26,490 nt of DNA from Entrophospora sp. SA101 (taxonomy: Eukaryota; Glomeromycota; Glomeromycetes; Entrophosporales; Entrophosporaceae). A program made the translations under genes and the position numbers. The notes beneath the pieces were generated by a model. That model saw only the letters and a program-made list of their open reading frames with translations, was not told the origin of the DNA and made no database searches. Below, in pieces: positions 1 through 9,584 of this stretch; within the stretch, counting starts at the first letter, position 1; each line of letters starts with the position of its first letter. The stretch spans positions 13,488 to 39,977 of the forward strand of contig CAUDNR010000084.1 of assembly GCA_958430865.1 (NCBI GenBank), in the 5' to 3' direction.

Positions 1-179
1 TAAATGAGTTTCATATTAATAGTTTTTATATAGGGGCAATTCTATATATTACTTAAGATAACAAATGGGATATTATAAAACTATTAATTATATAATCATA
101 TTACAAATGACTAAATACTAAATTTGATCCTTGAAATCCCTGGTAATACCAATGTTCACTTTGTCTGGTTTTGTTGCAG
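1..179. repeat. Dispersed repeat, copy 1 (partner at 7884-8037)
   Basis: This stretch aligns with 7884-8037 in the same orientation with small gaps. The last 38 bases (142-179 against 8000-8037), ending in TTTTGTTGCAG, are identical by eye. The copy may extend left beyond the window. The downstream flanks differ after a few more similar bases. Copy 2 starts 14 bases upstream of the ATG of a minus-strand frame, so the unit may be the 5' flank of a repeated gene family. It does not behave as an LTR: no gag or pol lies between the copies. Confidence 0.75.
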
Positions 180-239
180 TATGTAGTATGTCCCAAATAT
201 GAATTTTTAAATTTTAATTCCATGCATGATCTTCTAAAT

Positions 240-680
240 ATTGTTGATTTGCAAGCTGTACGTGCATCTAAAGGTCATTGAGGAACTAAGGTTTTTTTTT
301 ATGCATCCACAACATCTACACAGTTTATTAATGCATTCCTCAATGTAGATGACTACATTGCACCAAGTATACTTCGTGGGATTTATGGAGCAAATGTTGG
401 CGGAAATATGAACAGGTCAACATTTACCTTGCAGATTTTTCTAAAACCACAATTTTTTGTGTATTAAATTCAACATGGTGGCTTTCACATAACCATTTTG
501 CAAGTTTCGATGACAAGATTTCTTGTGGATCTGGAGTATGCATTGATGAAGCATATATTTTTTATGCTTATTTGCTTCGCCATGAATAGAATCCCTTTCA
601 CTTTAGATCAAGAGAAATGATGCCAGCACTCTTACTCTCCTCAACCACTGAAAATTAAAGGCTTTGGTCATCAGCTTTAG
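240..680 (+). pseudogene. Decayed protein-coding remnant, unknown family
   Basis: Translation gives coherent protein-like sequence in two frames. The first runs at about 243-440 and includes FINAFLNVDDYIAPSILRG. The second runs at about 440-655 and includes TWWLSHNHFASFDDKIS and CGSGVCIDEAYIFYAYL. In-frame stops are TGA at 279-281, TAG at 587-589 (before NPFHF) and a TAA near 656; a frame change lies near 437-442. I do not recognise the family. It may be the N-terminal part of the REase-kinase gene that follows, or a separate dead gene. The 680-870 stretch beyond it holds a short direct repeat (753-775 and 783-805) and no gene I can support. Confidence 0.45.
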
Positions 681-873
681 TTTAAGTAGAAATACCAAGA
701 TGATTCATGTGAAACAATAGTCATCAGGAAATTAATTTAGCATAAACTTGCATAAATCTTACAATGCCAACATAATATTGTGTAAATCTTACAGTGCCAA
801 CGTAAGTTTTACACTTTTTTATTATTAAACTTACAATTGACATGTGTAAAAATTTTTTATATTTTCCAGATGA

Positions 874-2282
874 CCATCAAAATTACAGAAACAACTAGCC
901 ATTGATGATTCTTTCACATTTTCACATTATTATGAAACTAGAGTGAAAAATAATCTTCTTTCAATTCCTGAACATTCTTTATGGTTTCGGCAAAAAATTC
1001 TTAGTACAGAGGAAAAAGATACTGCACATGATGGGTTTGATTTTTCAGATGTTCCAAGTTATGCAGATGCAAAACTTATTCAAGAACAAGAAAGTTTAAG
1101 CAAATTAGAAACAGTCTATCAATGTTATCTTATGAAGAAGCTGGATATTTTTGTTTCCAAATACCCAAGCATGCAACTGAAACATGTAGATACTCACCAG
1201 AAACCTATTCTTAAGGGACAAAAACCAGATATTACCTTCTATTTGCAAGATCGAGCCATCTCAGATATCAATATTGTTTCTGTTTTAGAGATCAAAGTCA
1301 CTGAAAAAGAGGATGAATGGGTGAAAACCACATCCCTTGCAGAGTTATGTCAATTTCTAGAAAACTTTTACAATTAAACCTAGATCACAAGGAGGCAACA
1401 GGGATTTTGACAACTTGTCATCATATTCAATTCATTAAAGCTGTATTTACTGAAAATAATGATACCTATTTCTATATAACTGGTATCTTTCCACTTAGAA
1501 AAGTTGGATCCCATTATCTTGCACACCTTTGTTTATCAACATCAGAACTTCTTGGATTTTCACTTCCAACAATTAAATACCAAGAAAAAATATTTGAGGC
1601 AACAGAGATACTTGGAACTGGTGCAACAAGTACTGCTTACTTACTTGGAAATGATTATGTCATAAAAGTTTATAAGCCTATTTATGCTGATATTTTCAAT
1701 TTTGAAAGGGATGTATTGAAAAGTTTGGAAGCAGGTGGTGTGATTAATATTCCTTGTTATGTTAGATGTGGAAAAACATCAAAGACAAGTGCCAACTTTA
1801 TCTTAATGAGTGGAGTTGGGTCATCTCTTAATGACACAGATATTGATATACGACAGATATTTATACAATTACTTGATGTTATTAAACAATCACATGATCT
1901 TGAGATTGTTCATCAAGATATTCATATACACAATATTCTAATAAAAGACAAAAATGTATTACTTATTGATTGGGGATTTGTAGCAAAGTTAGGAAAAGAA
2001 ACAGCATATCATGGAACTATCACAACAGTTTCAAATCACAATTTAGAAAAGTTAGAAAGTGGAAATATAATGTTCCAATCAAAGAAAAGTGATGACCTAC
2101 ATTCTGTTGTCAGATGTTATTACCTTATTCAAAATCAACAAATACAGAAGGAATTACATGACCTTGATATTTCAAAGTTTGAATCAATTAAGAAGTTCTG
2201 GAATACAGAATTGAGTGCACCATACTGGATTGAATGTAATAATGCAGCAGAAAGTGAAGATTATAAAAAGCTAAAGGCATAA
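874..2282 (+). pseudogene. REase-kinase protein, CRN-like effector architecture, frameshifted
   Basis: Two overlapping frames make one protein. Frame one, open from 874 to 1377, carries a PD-(D/E)xK nuclease signature: PDITFYL with Asp at 1228 and LEIKV with Glu at 1288 and Lys at 1294. Frame two (to 2282) carries a eukaryotic-type kinase: glycine loop LGTGATSTAYL, Lys in YVIKVYK (codon 1665), HQD catalytic loop (Asp in HQDIHIHNIL at 1917) and DWG in place of DFG (Asp at 1968). The break lies near 1365-1377 next to short A and T runs and needs a one-base change. No convincing ATG starts frame one; open sequence begins after a stop at 871, with an acceptor-like TTACAG at 883-888. An REase domain next to a kinase is a known Crinkler-type architecture in fungi and oomycetes. 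It may be a recent pseudogene or an assembly error, since the kinase motifs are intact. Confidence 0.7.
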
Positions 2283-2412
2283 TTTGAATATATATTGTGA
2301 GATCAAAATCCACATCTCACACAAATCTATTGATTTGGTTAAATTAATATTTATTTCATTTTATAGCAGTATCCAATGATGTAACTCTTTGATTACTTTC
2401 TTTCTCCTATAG

Positions 2413-2591
2413 CACTCAAGCTATTTAATTATTTACATGGCAAGTTTCCTTACTTCCCTTCTGGTAACATATTCTCAGCAGTCCTTTGTTATCTGCCTGA
2501 GCCAGCACATCTCAATGATATTTATAATATCCAAAGTATCCGCCATGATACTTTCTACACTGATTATTATATTTATGGCTCAGTCTCTTAA
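2413..2591 (+). pseudogene. Possible terminal exon or coding remnant
   Basis: A 59-codon open stretch follows a good acceptor (TTTCTCCTATAG, ending at 2412) and stops with TAA at 2589-2591. It reads as protein (FNYLHGKFPYFPSG, then LPEPAHLNDIYNIQS). It lies in the frame of the kinase that stops at 2280, so it could be a last exon of that gene spliced from a donor before its stop, or another dying gene. I do not recognise the family. From 2592 to 3114 I see no gene. Confidence 0.3.
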
Positions 2592-3122
2592 CTGACCATA
2601 CCTAGCTAGGATTTCCACTATTTAGGCATTGGCCTAATTTAAACAAAAATAAAGAAAATAATTAAATGAAAATACACACACAAATATACTTATCAAAGGC
2701 GTCCCCCTGGTAAGACAGTAATTAATTAATAATTGAGTTAGAGCAAAAGATTTATGTGGTTTTGGAAGCGGGTGGATTATTCCACTGCAAGAGATTATTT
2801 TTAAGAGATATTTATGTTTGTATTTTATTATTAAGATATTATTGTTATTACAATATAATAGTTAAGGATGAATTAACTAACTGATTATTACATGAAAGAG
2901 AAATTTACAATGTATTTATACATGTTAAAGGTTCTATCATCTAGTTCTCCAACTTTGTTGAAACCTTAATAGATATATTCCTTAAACATTATTTAAACCT
3001 TCTGTCTAGAATTATTTTCAAGTAATTTCTAGTCAGTGTGAGTCATGTAAAATTCTTTCATTTAAATATTATTCTGAAATTTGGTAATTTGTTACACTTT
3101 AGAATGTTGGAATATTTATATC

Positions 3123-3277
3123 TAGTGATGTTAGCCATTTAAAAATCCTTAGCCGGCTAAGCCGTTTACTACCAAAATTGGTAACTTTATTTCCATAACA
3201 AGAAGGTAGCGCGGAAATCTATTACCAAATTTAGAAGTTAAGTATGCAGATTATTAGCCGGCTATATAACATCACTA
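3123..3277. mobile_element. hAT-like MITE, 155 bp, 8-bp target duplication
   Basis: The ends are inverted: TAGTGATGTT at 3123-3132 against AACATCACTA at 3268-3277. A second inverted block, TAGCCGGCTA, lies inside each end (3150-3159 and the right-hand copy at about 3255-3264). The flanks are perfect 8-bp direct repeats TTTATATC (3115-3122 and 3278-3285). An 8-bp duplication with termini starting TAGNG is typical of hAT elements. There is no coding capacity, so it is non-autonomous. P or KDZ superfamilies also make 8-bp duplications and are not excluded. Confidence 0.85.
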
Positions 3278-3289
3278 TTTATATCTCCA

Positions 3290-3472
3290 ATGTTTGGGTT
3301 ATTTTCCGAGAGCTATTTATTTGATTGGTGCGCCTTATTAATTAGTGCACATTTATTAAATTATACTGGTTTATTTCTTGTTGAGTTATTCCGTGATAAT
3401 CGCTTCCAAATTTCACTTCGTAACACATTTAAATCATTTCCGATTTATATATTCGTTTCCCGTGATCTATAA
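3290..3472 (+). other. 60-codon open frame of unknown status
   Basis: This ATG-started (near 3290) or remnant frame lies just right of the hAT-like element and contains FDWCALLISAHLLNY. I recognise no family, and it could be fortuitous. Base composition is slightly less AT-rich than the flanks. From 3473 to 3900 I see AT-rich DNA with no gene. Confidence 0.15.
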
Positions 3473-3905
3473 TTTACTATTTTACAATATGACAAGAATA
3501 AAAATCACTTGTAATGAATATATTTATCATGCAACAGCAATTTAAAATAAAAAAGAATGAACACAATTAATTTTTAGATTTAATAGCTTCAATAATTATA
3601 AAAATAACAATTTTTAATCCTGTAATCATCAGTTATCGAATTATTTCATTTTCTAATTAGTTAAAAAAAGGAATCATGAACAATAAGTTATCATCTATAA
3701 TAATAAGTAAAAGCAATAATTAAACTCAGTTGTCAAAAATATCCATTAATTTGTATGAATATTCTGTTGTTTTAAAACATAATGAATGAATAATAAATGA
3801 TAAGTTATATTAAATTGCATGCTGTTAATGGAATTCCATTTTTAAGTATTATAATGAGTTTTATTCAGTAAAAGTGAACATAAAATTATAAAATTATATA
3901 TATAT

Positions 3906-3952
3906 AGGGATAAGTATATATGAAAAGTATTAACAAAGGTAATAAATAAAAT
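3906..3952 (+). promoter_or_regulatory. Leader resembling that of the 5881 frame
   Basis: The sequence before 3952 contains GGATAAGTATATATGAAAAG and then an A-rich run into ATGGT. At 5834-5885 a similar order appears: GGATATAAGTATATTAAAAG, an A-rich run, then ATGGT. The shared order suggests related promoters or leaders for the two neighbouring genes. AT-richness makes chance similarity possible. Confidence 0.3.
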
Positions 3953-5669
3953 GGTTCTAATGAATATCAAAAGGCAATTTGTTTTTTAGAAAAAGGATGC
4001 AGTTATGGTTGTTCTTCAAGAATTCCCAAGAAAGAATTTGCAGAATCAAGAGAATCATTTCAAGCTCTTTCCAAGTCTCAACAAGACATATTTTTAATGG
4101 CCCAATTTAAAGCAATGGATGGTGGATTAACAAGCACCAGCAGATGCCTTAAAAAGAAAACCAGATCTAATAAAAAAACTTTCTATCACTGGGATCACAA
4201 TATACCTCTTTGTTCAAGAAACTTATCTCAGTATGTTGGGAATTGGTAGAACTTATTTTGAGAATATTAGAAATCATCTAATAAATAATGGTCTTCTTCC
4301 AAGAATTCATGGTAATATTAAAAGAATGCCTCAATGGAAAACTAAAATGGTAATTGATGAAAATGTTGCAGAAGTAATAAAGAATTTTCTAGAAAATTAT
4401 GCTGAAGTCCATGGATTACCAAGCCCAGGAAGAAATAACAATAGAATAACCCAATCAATTATATTTTTACCAGCTGAATTGAGTTATAAATCAGTGCACA
4501 GAGATTTTCTGGCTGGCTTGGAGGAAGATAGTAGTTTGAAATCTTTAAAACATGATGCATTCAGGAAGCTATGACATCAATTGACACCAGAAATTCAAAT
4601 TATGAGTCCAAGGACTGATTTGTGTGATACTTGTCAACATTTTCAAAATGGTTTACATTACGATGCTCGCCAGGAGGAAGAAGCTAAAGACCTACTCAAA
4701 AGGTTCAAAGAACATTTGTTCAAGGCAAGATTAGAAAGAAATTATTAGCAGAAAAACAAAGAAAATTAGTTAATCAAAATTATTCAAAGGGTAAAACACA
4801 ATATTGCAGTATTGATGCTACTGCACATTATAGTTATGATTGAGCCCAAAATGTTCATGTGCCACATTTAGATCAACAGGTAAGTAAAATTTATTATCTT
4901 AGTCCATGTAAAGTTCATTTATTTGGTATTCAAGATGAAGCAGTAAGGGAGCAACTTAATTATGTTCTTAATGAAGATGAAATTATAGGAAAAGGACCTA
5001 ATGGAACTCTTAGTATGATTTTTGATGGAATTAAGAAATTGAACAAAGGTGAAAAGCATTTAAAGATTACTTGTAATAATGCTGGTGGACAAAATAAAAA
5101 TAATGTAACAATTTGGTTTTATTTGTATTTAGTAATTTGTGGTTATTATGAAAGTATTGAATTAAATTTCATGATTCCTGGACATACCAAATTCAAATGT
5201 GATGGTAGTTTTGGACTGATTAAAAAACTTTACAGCAAAACAAGAGTAGATTGTCTAGATCATGTGGTTGAGGTGATAAAAAAGTCTAGTCCAGCAGGAT
5301 TGAATAAAGCTCAATGTTATGAAGGTGGAAAAGGTTTTCAATACTTAGATATTAAAGCTATTTTGGGAATTTATTTTAAGAAATTACCAAACATCTAGAA
5401 ATATCAACATTTTCTTTTTTGAAGAATCTAATCTTGGTACAGTAAAAGTTCAAGAAGTTGCTAATGGACCTTTTACTAAATTTAACTTGTTGAAAACCAA
5501 GAAAGCAGATACTTTTGAAGAAATTGAAGCTTTATCAATTTTAGTATTAACACCACCTCCTTTGGATTACAAAAGGCAAGAATATCTTTACCAAAATATT
5601 TGTCCATTTGTGAAAGATGAATACAAAGATATTACTTGTCCAAGACCATTTTATACTGGCAACAAATAA
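3951..5669 (+). pseudogene. Transposon-derived gene of the DUF7869-type family, degenerate
   Basis: The coherent protein is spread over shifted frames: a Cys-rich start (GCSYGCSSRIPKKEFAE), LGIGRTYFENIRNHL, FLPAELSYKSVHRDF, MSPRTDLCDTCQHFQ, SIDATAHYSYD, NNAGGQNKNN, IPGHTKFKCDGSFG and a tail ending at 5669. These blocks match a repetitive family common in Glomeromycotina, fish and invertebrates; I believe Pfam calls it DUF7869, and it is thought to be transposon-borne. The Asp of SIDATAHYSYD, the acidic position in the NNAGGQNKNN block and the Asp of GHTKFKCD could be an RNase H-like triad; here the middle position is Asn (CNN where I would expect CDN). Lesions: an extra T near 4213, TGA at 4572-4574, a frame change near 4745, TGA at 4841-4843, TAG at 5396-5398 and a shift in a T run near 5420. 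Both TGAs sit where relatives carry Trp, as I recall them. Confidence 0.75.
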
Positions 5670-5880
5670 AATATTCAGAATAAAATCACTTCCATACTTT
5701 GTCACTCATTAATTTGTCTCTTGCTGTCATTAGGTTTAATAAGTTTAATCTTTTGACAAATATTGTTGGCTTTTTCCACCTTTAAAGTAAAAAGTACTAA
5801 AATAATTTATATACTTAATATATCATCATAAAAAGGATATAAGTATATTAAAAGAGCAATAAAAAAAAATAAAAATAAAT

Positions 5881-7569
5881 ATGGTAAACACAATAAATGA
5901 ACTCCAAAAGAGAAATAAACAATTATTAGAAGAAATAGAACAATTAAAAGCACCTTGCAATTTAAACAGTTGAATAATGAAGAAATTAGAGCATGAATAA
6001 TTACTGTTTTAAGTGAAAGTCATTACACTGACAATCCTGATGTAGATATAGTTGGTGAGATTATGAGAGTTTATTGTGACCAAGAAAAGTGGTCTCAGTT
6101 TTGTAAGTTATATCCTACTCAACCAGCTTGTAGGAATTTAATTCTTAACACCTACCAATATTATCCTTATTATAAGCAATCAAGTGTTCATTGACAGGTA
6201 AGGAATAAGGCTAAAAGAGATATCTTTATTAACCTTATCAAATTAAATTCTGAAGAAAGTAAAGAACTATTTCAAAAGTGGTTGAAAGAAGGCAAAATAG
6301 AAGATAATTCAACTCTAAAAGGAATATTGGAAAAAGGACATGAAGGATGAGATTCAATCAAACTAAGTTGTTATAATTATTATGACCTTAGAAATCTTTC
6401 TCTTGATGAGTTAGTCAATAGTTTGAATGAATTAACTTTTAAAACTAAGGAAAATTTTGATAAAGTGGCTAAACAAAATCAAGAATATGAAGAAAAGATT
6501 AAAGAGTTAGGGGCTGAGTTAGAAAAACAAGATGAAAGAATAGAGGTATTAGAAGAAAGGATAGAAATAGAACAGGAACAAGTTACGGAAGTCATAGCAA
6601 TTGGTGAAAAATGAAGCAAAAATCAAGCAGAAGACATAAAGAGAAAAACAAGAAACTTGAAAGTTCTAGTGCAAAGATTTCTCATCTAGAAGCCCAAGTT
6701 GAAAAGTTAAAGGAAGAATCAAGTCAAAAGAGCAAAAAAATTAGAAAAACTAAGTAAGCAATTAACTGATAGTGAAACACAAAATGAAAATCTAAGGAAT
6801 TCACTCTACTTAGATAATAAACCATTACCTGCCTTACCTAAACAGAGTATATTTAATCAATTAAAAACAGAAGCAAAAGTTAAGTTCCATAAATTACAAA
6901 GGCTAATCAAAAAGGAAAGGCTTCACAACCAAGAAATGATTGCTCAAGTAGAAGTTAAGTCTAAATAACAAGTAAGTTACAATGAGAGAACTGGAATACA
7001 CAGTTTTAGAATTAGAAAAAGAAAGTAAAAAACTTGTGATTTCTGCTCTAAACTTGAGAATAGAAATAACAAATCTGTTCATCAAATAAGAGTACATAGT
7101 AAAGTAACTGGGGAATGAATTTCAGATGATGTGTTTTGTGAAAAATGTGAAGAAAAATATTGGAATGATGAATTGTCAAAATGCAATAGATGTGGTAGAT
7201 TGCAAACTAAGTTAGATTTTGATATTGTTAATGGTAAGAATGTTTGCTACTGTATTAGAAACAATGAAGATTTAGAAGAGAAGGAACTTCCTCTCTTACC
7301 TCATGAAGAAATAAGTCAGTCTACTTTTTATGAAAGACAAATAAACTCCCTACAAGAACAACTAAATGATACTGAAGAAGCCTTAGAAATTGAAAGGGAA
7401 GAAATAGCCAAATTTCAAGAGAAATCCAAGGAATAAAGTAAAAGGCAAAAGCAAGAGTTGTTGGATAAGATAAAGAGTTTAGAAGAAAACAGTAAATCAA
7501 AAGATCAACAGAATGGTCAATTAACTGCTCAAATTTAAGTCGAAGAGACTAAAAGATGATTGAAAATAA
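5881..7569 (+). pseudogene. Coiled-coil and zinc-ribbon protein; TGA at Trp-like positions
   Basis: I do not recognise this family. After an ATG at 5881 and an early frame change near 5955-5970, one frame runs from 5970 to about 6640 with no TAA or TAG but four TGAs (5994, 6192, 6348, 6612), each in protein-like context, for example GHEG-stop-DSIKLSCYNYYD. Two Trp in this stretch are TGG (EKWSQF, FQKWLKE). Then come long heptad-like stretches rich in Glu, Lys and Gln, with a short piece in another frame (about 6644-6730). A Cys-rich module follows at about 7032-7190: CDFC, CEKC and CNRC pairs, with another TGA at 7116. A second coiled coil ends near 7569. This half also carries TAA at 6966, 7026, 7434 and 7536. 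The order is alpha-helical head, coiled coil, zinc ribbon, coiled coil. It may be several adjacent small genes rather than one. Confidence 0.55.
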
Positions 7570-7870
7570 AAAAGTAATTGAGGAAATTTCCCTCTGTCAA
7601 ATTGAAATTCATTCCAACTATCAAATGGTAGCTATTTTCCTTTAAAGATTTTTGCTTTTTGTTGGGTAATAATACACTTTCACTCTGCTTTCTTTTTCTA
7701 ACATTTATTATTTTTCTTTCTTCTTGATAAATTTCATAGGTAATCCTTTTTTTTTTTAGATAAGCTTCCAGTGTCTGAATATCATTTATTTTGAAAATGT
7801 AAGGAGCAATTTTTTCACCTCACCCTTTCTTCAAAATACTTCCGATAGTGCTATAATTCTTGGGTTCCAT
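7540..7870 (-). pseudogene. Minus-strand coding remnant with a Trp-like TGA
   Basis: An ATG at 7870 (minus) opens MEPKNYSTIGSILKKG, a TGA at 7822-7820, then GEKIAPYIFKINDIQTLEAY. A run of 11 T at 7747-7757 causes a frame change into ITYEIYQEERKIINVRKRK and LLPNKKQKSLKENSYHLIVG, ending at a TAA near 7540. I do not recognise the family. It is convergent with the coiled-coil frame. The start lies 14 bases from the repeat copy at 7884. With TGA as Trp the first part would be continuous. Confidence 0.4.
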
Positions 7871-7883
7871 AGTAGATCTGATG

Positions 7884-8037
7884 TAAATTAACTTCATATT
7901 AACTATTTTATATAGAGGTAATTCTATATATCACCTAATACTAATATTAAGAGGAAGATTTTAATAATCGCATTACTAAATTTTGACCCTGAAATATTTG
8001 GTAATACCAATGTTCACTTTGTCTGGTTTTGTTGCAG
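7884..8037. repeat. Dispersed repeat, copy 2 (partner at 1-179)
   Basis: Same orientation and order as 1-179, with about 25 fewer bases through internal gaps and a 38-base identical end. The copies start 7883 bp apart. Confidence 0.75.
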
Positions 8038-9435
8038 CATGCCCCAATTGATCTCTTTAACTTATTAGTTCATAGAAATACAAATCGATTTCTTTAACAA
8101 TAAAAAATGTTGCTTTGTTGGTTCATAAGGATAAAAATGTTGAAAATAATTAGTCTGTTTTTTATTTGCATTAATTAGATTGATCAAAAATTTTTAGGTT
8201 GACAACAAAATATTGTTCTTATTAATTTGTAAAGGTTATGTTTGTTTTCAAAGATGATATTTCTTTTCTTTTTGATTGCCAATTCTTTTTCTTGTGTTCA
8301 TTAGAGAAAGAAAAAAATCCAATTTACATCTTCCAATCAATTACATTTATAAATCTAATTCCCTTTTAAAAGCTCATGCTGCATTAGTCAATATTGAAAT
8401 TATCTTGACAATAATAAACTCACATTGTCAAATACAGACAACATCCCTCCTAATCAAAGGAACATTCGCACACACCTTCCTCAAAATAAGGTTGCTTGTC
8501 AAAACCTCTTAATGACTGCTGAAACTCTATAATTGATGATAGCAAACCAGTAAAGATTATAGTGACAAATTCAGAGAAGATAATAATGACAGATTAAATG
8601 AAGATAATGGAGGACCGGGAAAACTCTATTGAATGTCACCACTAAATTAAGCGCCTGATCATATTAATGTGAATCTTGAAAGTTGATTGGTTGGTTTTTT
8701 CTGTTTAGGAAATAATTTATGATAATTAACCAAAAATGGGCTAGTCAGTAACCCATATGGCGTGATCTTTTTCCTTATTTGGATTTAAATGTACTTTCAA
8801 ATCATATTGTTGGTGGTGACATTTAATAGAGTTTCTCCGGTGATAATAATGACCAACCTATCAAAAAAAAACAAATTGATGATGCAATTATCTATGAAGA
8901 ATGTAAAAATTTTACATTTGAATTGGAAACTAGAGAGGTTTGGAGAATCTGATAATGGAGAAAGATGGAAAGTACTTATGGAGAAGCTCTGATGTTTCTA
9001 ATGTGTGGATGATTATTTAAAAATCAAGCACAGTTTCCACCTCAAACCTCAAATGAAATAGATATATTGTAGTAGCATAAAGCAAAAAAAGGCAAAACTT
9101 CATTTAATTTTTAATTGTCAATCTGTGAATGAATCAGAAAGACCCTCAAATCTGTGTTTCCTACATAGAAAAGTCTTTATTAATCACATAACTATGTTAA
9201 TTTTTAGATAAAATTTATTTTTTGAGATTAATTTTATTCATACATAAATAATATTATCATGTGGCACAAAAAGAATAATACATTTTTGTGTAAAGGTTGA
9301 CAATTGGCAATTTTTTGTGACATTTTGCACCAAAATTTACTATTAAATATGCAGATCTTTCTCTGATTCATTCATGTATCACCAATTAAAAAAAAATCAT
9401 GATAAAAATTGTCACCATTTAGCTGGTGAATTTTG
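8038..9435. other. Gene-free decayed region
   Basis: No intact gene. Short protein-like stretches survive on the plus strand: about 8415-8518 (reading NKLTLSNTDNIPPNQRNIR and on to a stop) and about 8836-8950 (IDDAIIYEECKNFTFELE, in a frame with several nearby stops). I recognise neither. The rest is AT-rich with no structure I can support. Confidence 0.3.
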
Positions 9436-9443
9436 TGGACAAT

Positions 9444-9576
9444 TAAAGACTAGTACCGTAATCCAAAAAAGGAAAAAGTATGGTTGCAAAAGTGGTCGCA
9501 AAGGTAATTGCAACCACTTTTTATATGCCGTAAATACAATTACTACCATCATCACAATTTACAGCACTAGTCTTTA
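9444..9576. mobile_element. MITE, 133 bp, perfect 8-bp target duplication
   Basis: The left end TAAAGACTAGTACCGTAA (9444-9461) is an inverted match of the right end, whose reverse complement reads TAAAGACTAGTGCTGTAA (three differences). The element is flanked by TGGACAAT on both sides (9436-9443 and 9577-9584). Internally it carries a further inverted pair, GGTTGCA and TGCAACC. The 8-bp duplication suggests hAT, P or KDZ; the TIR does not begin with the usual hAT TAGNG. The apparent reading frame across it is not a gene. Confidence 0.85.
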
Positions 9577-9584
9577 TGGACAAT

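Noticed and set aside
6903..7097. Minus-strand hydrophobic frame
   Set aside because: It is antisense to the Lys/Glu-rich coiled coil; A-rich coiled-coil genes give such frames on the other strand.
1..8037. LTR retrotransposon with the two repeat copies as LTRs
   Set aside because: The copies differ in length and sequence, no gag, reverse transcriptase or integrase lies between, and I see no primer-binding site or target duplication.
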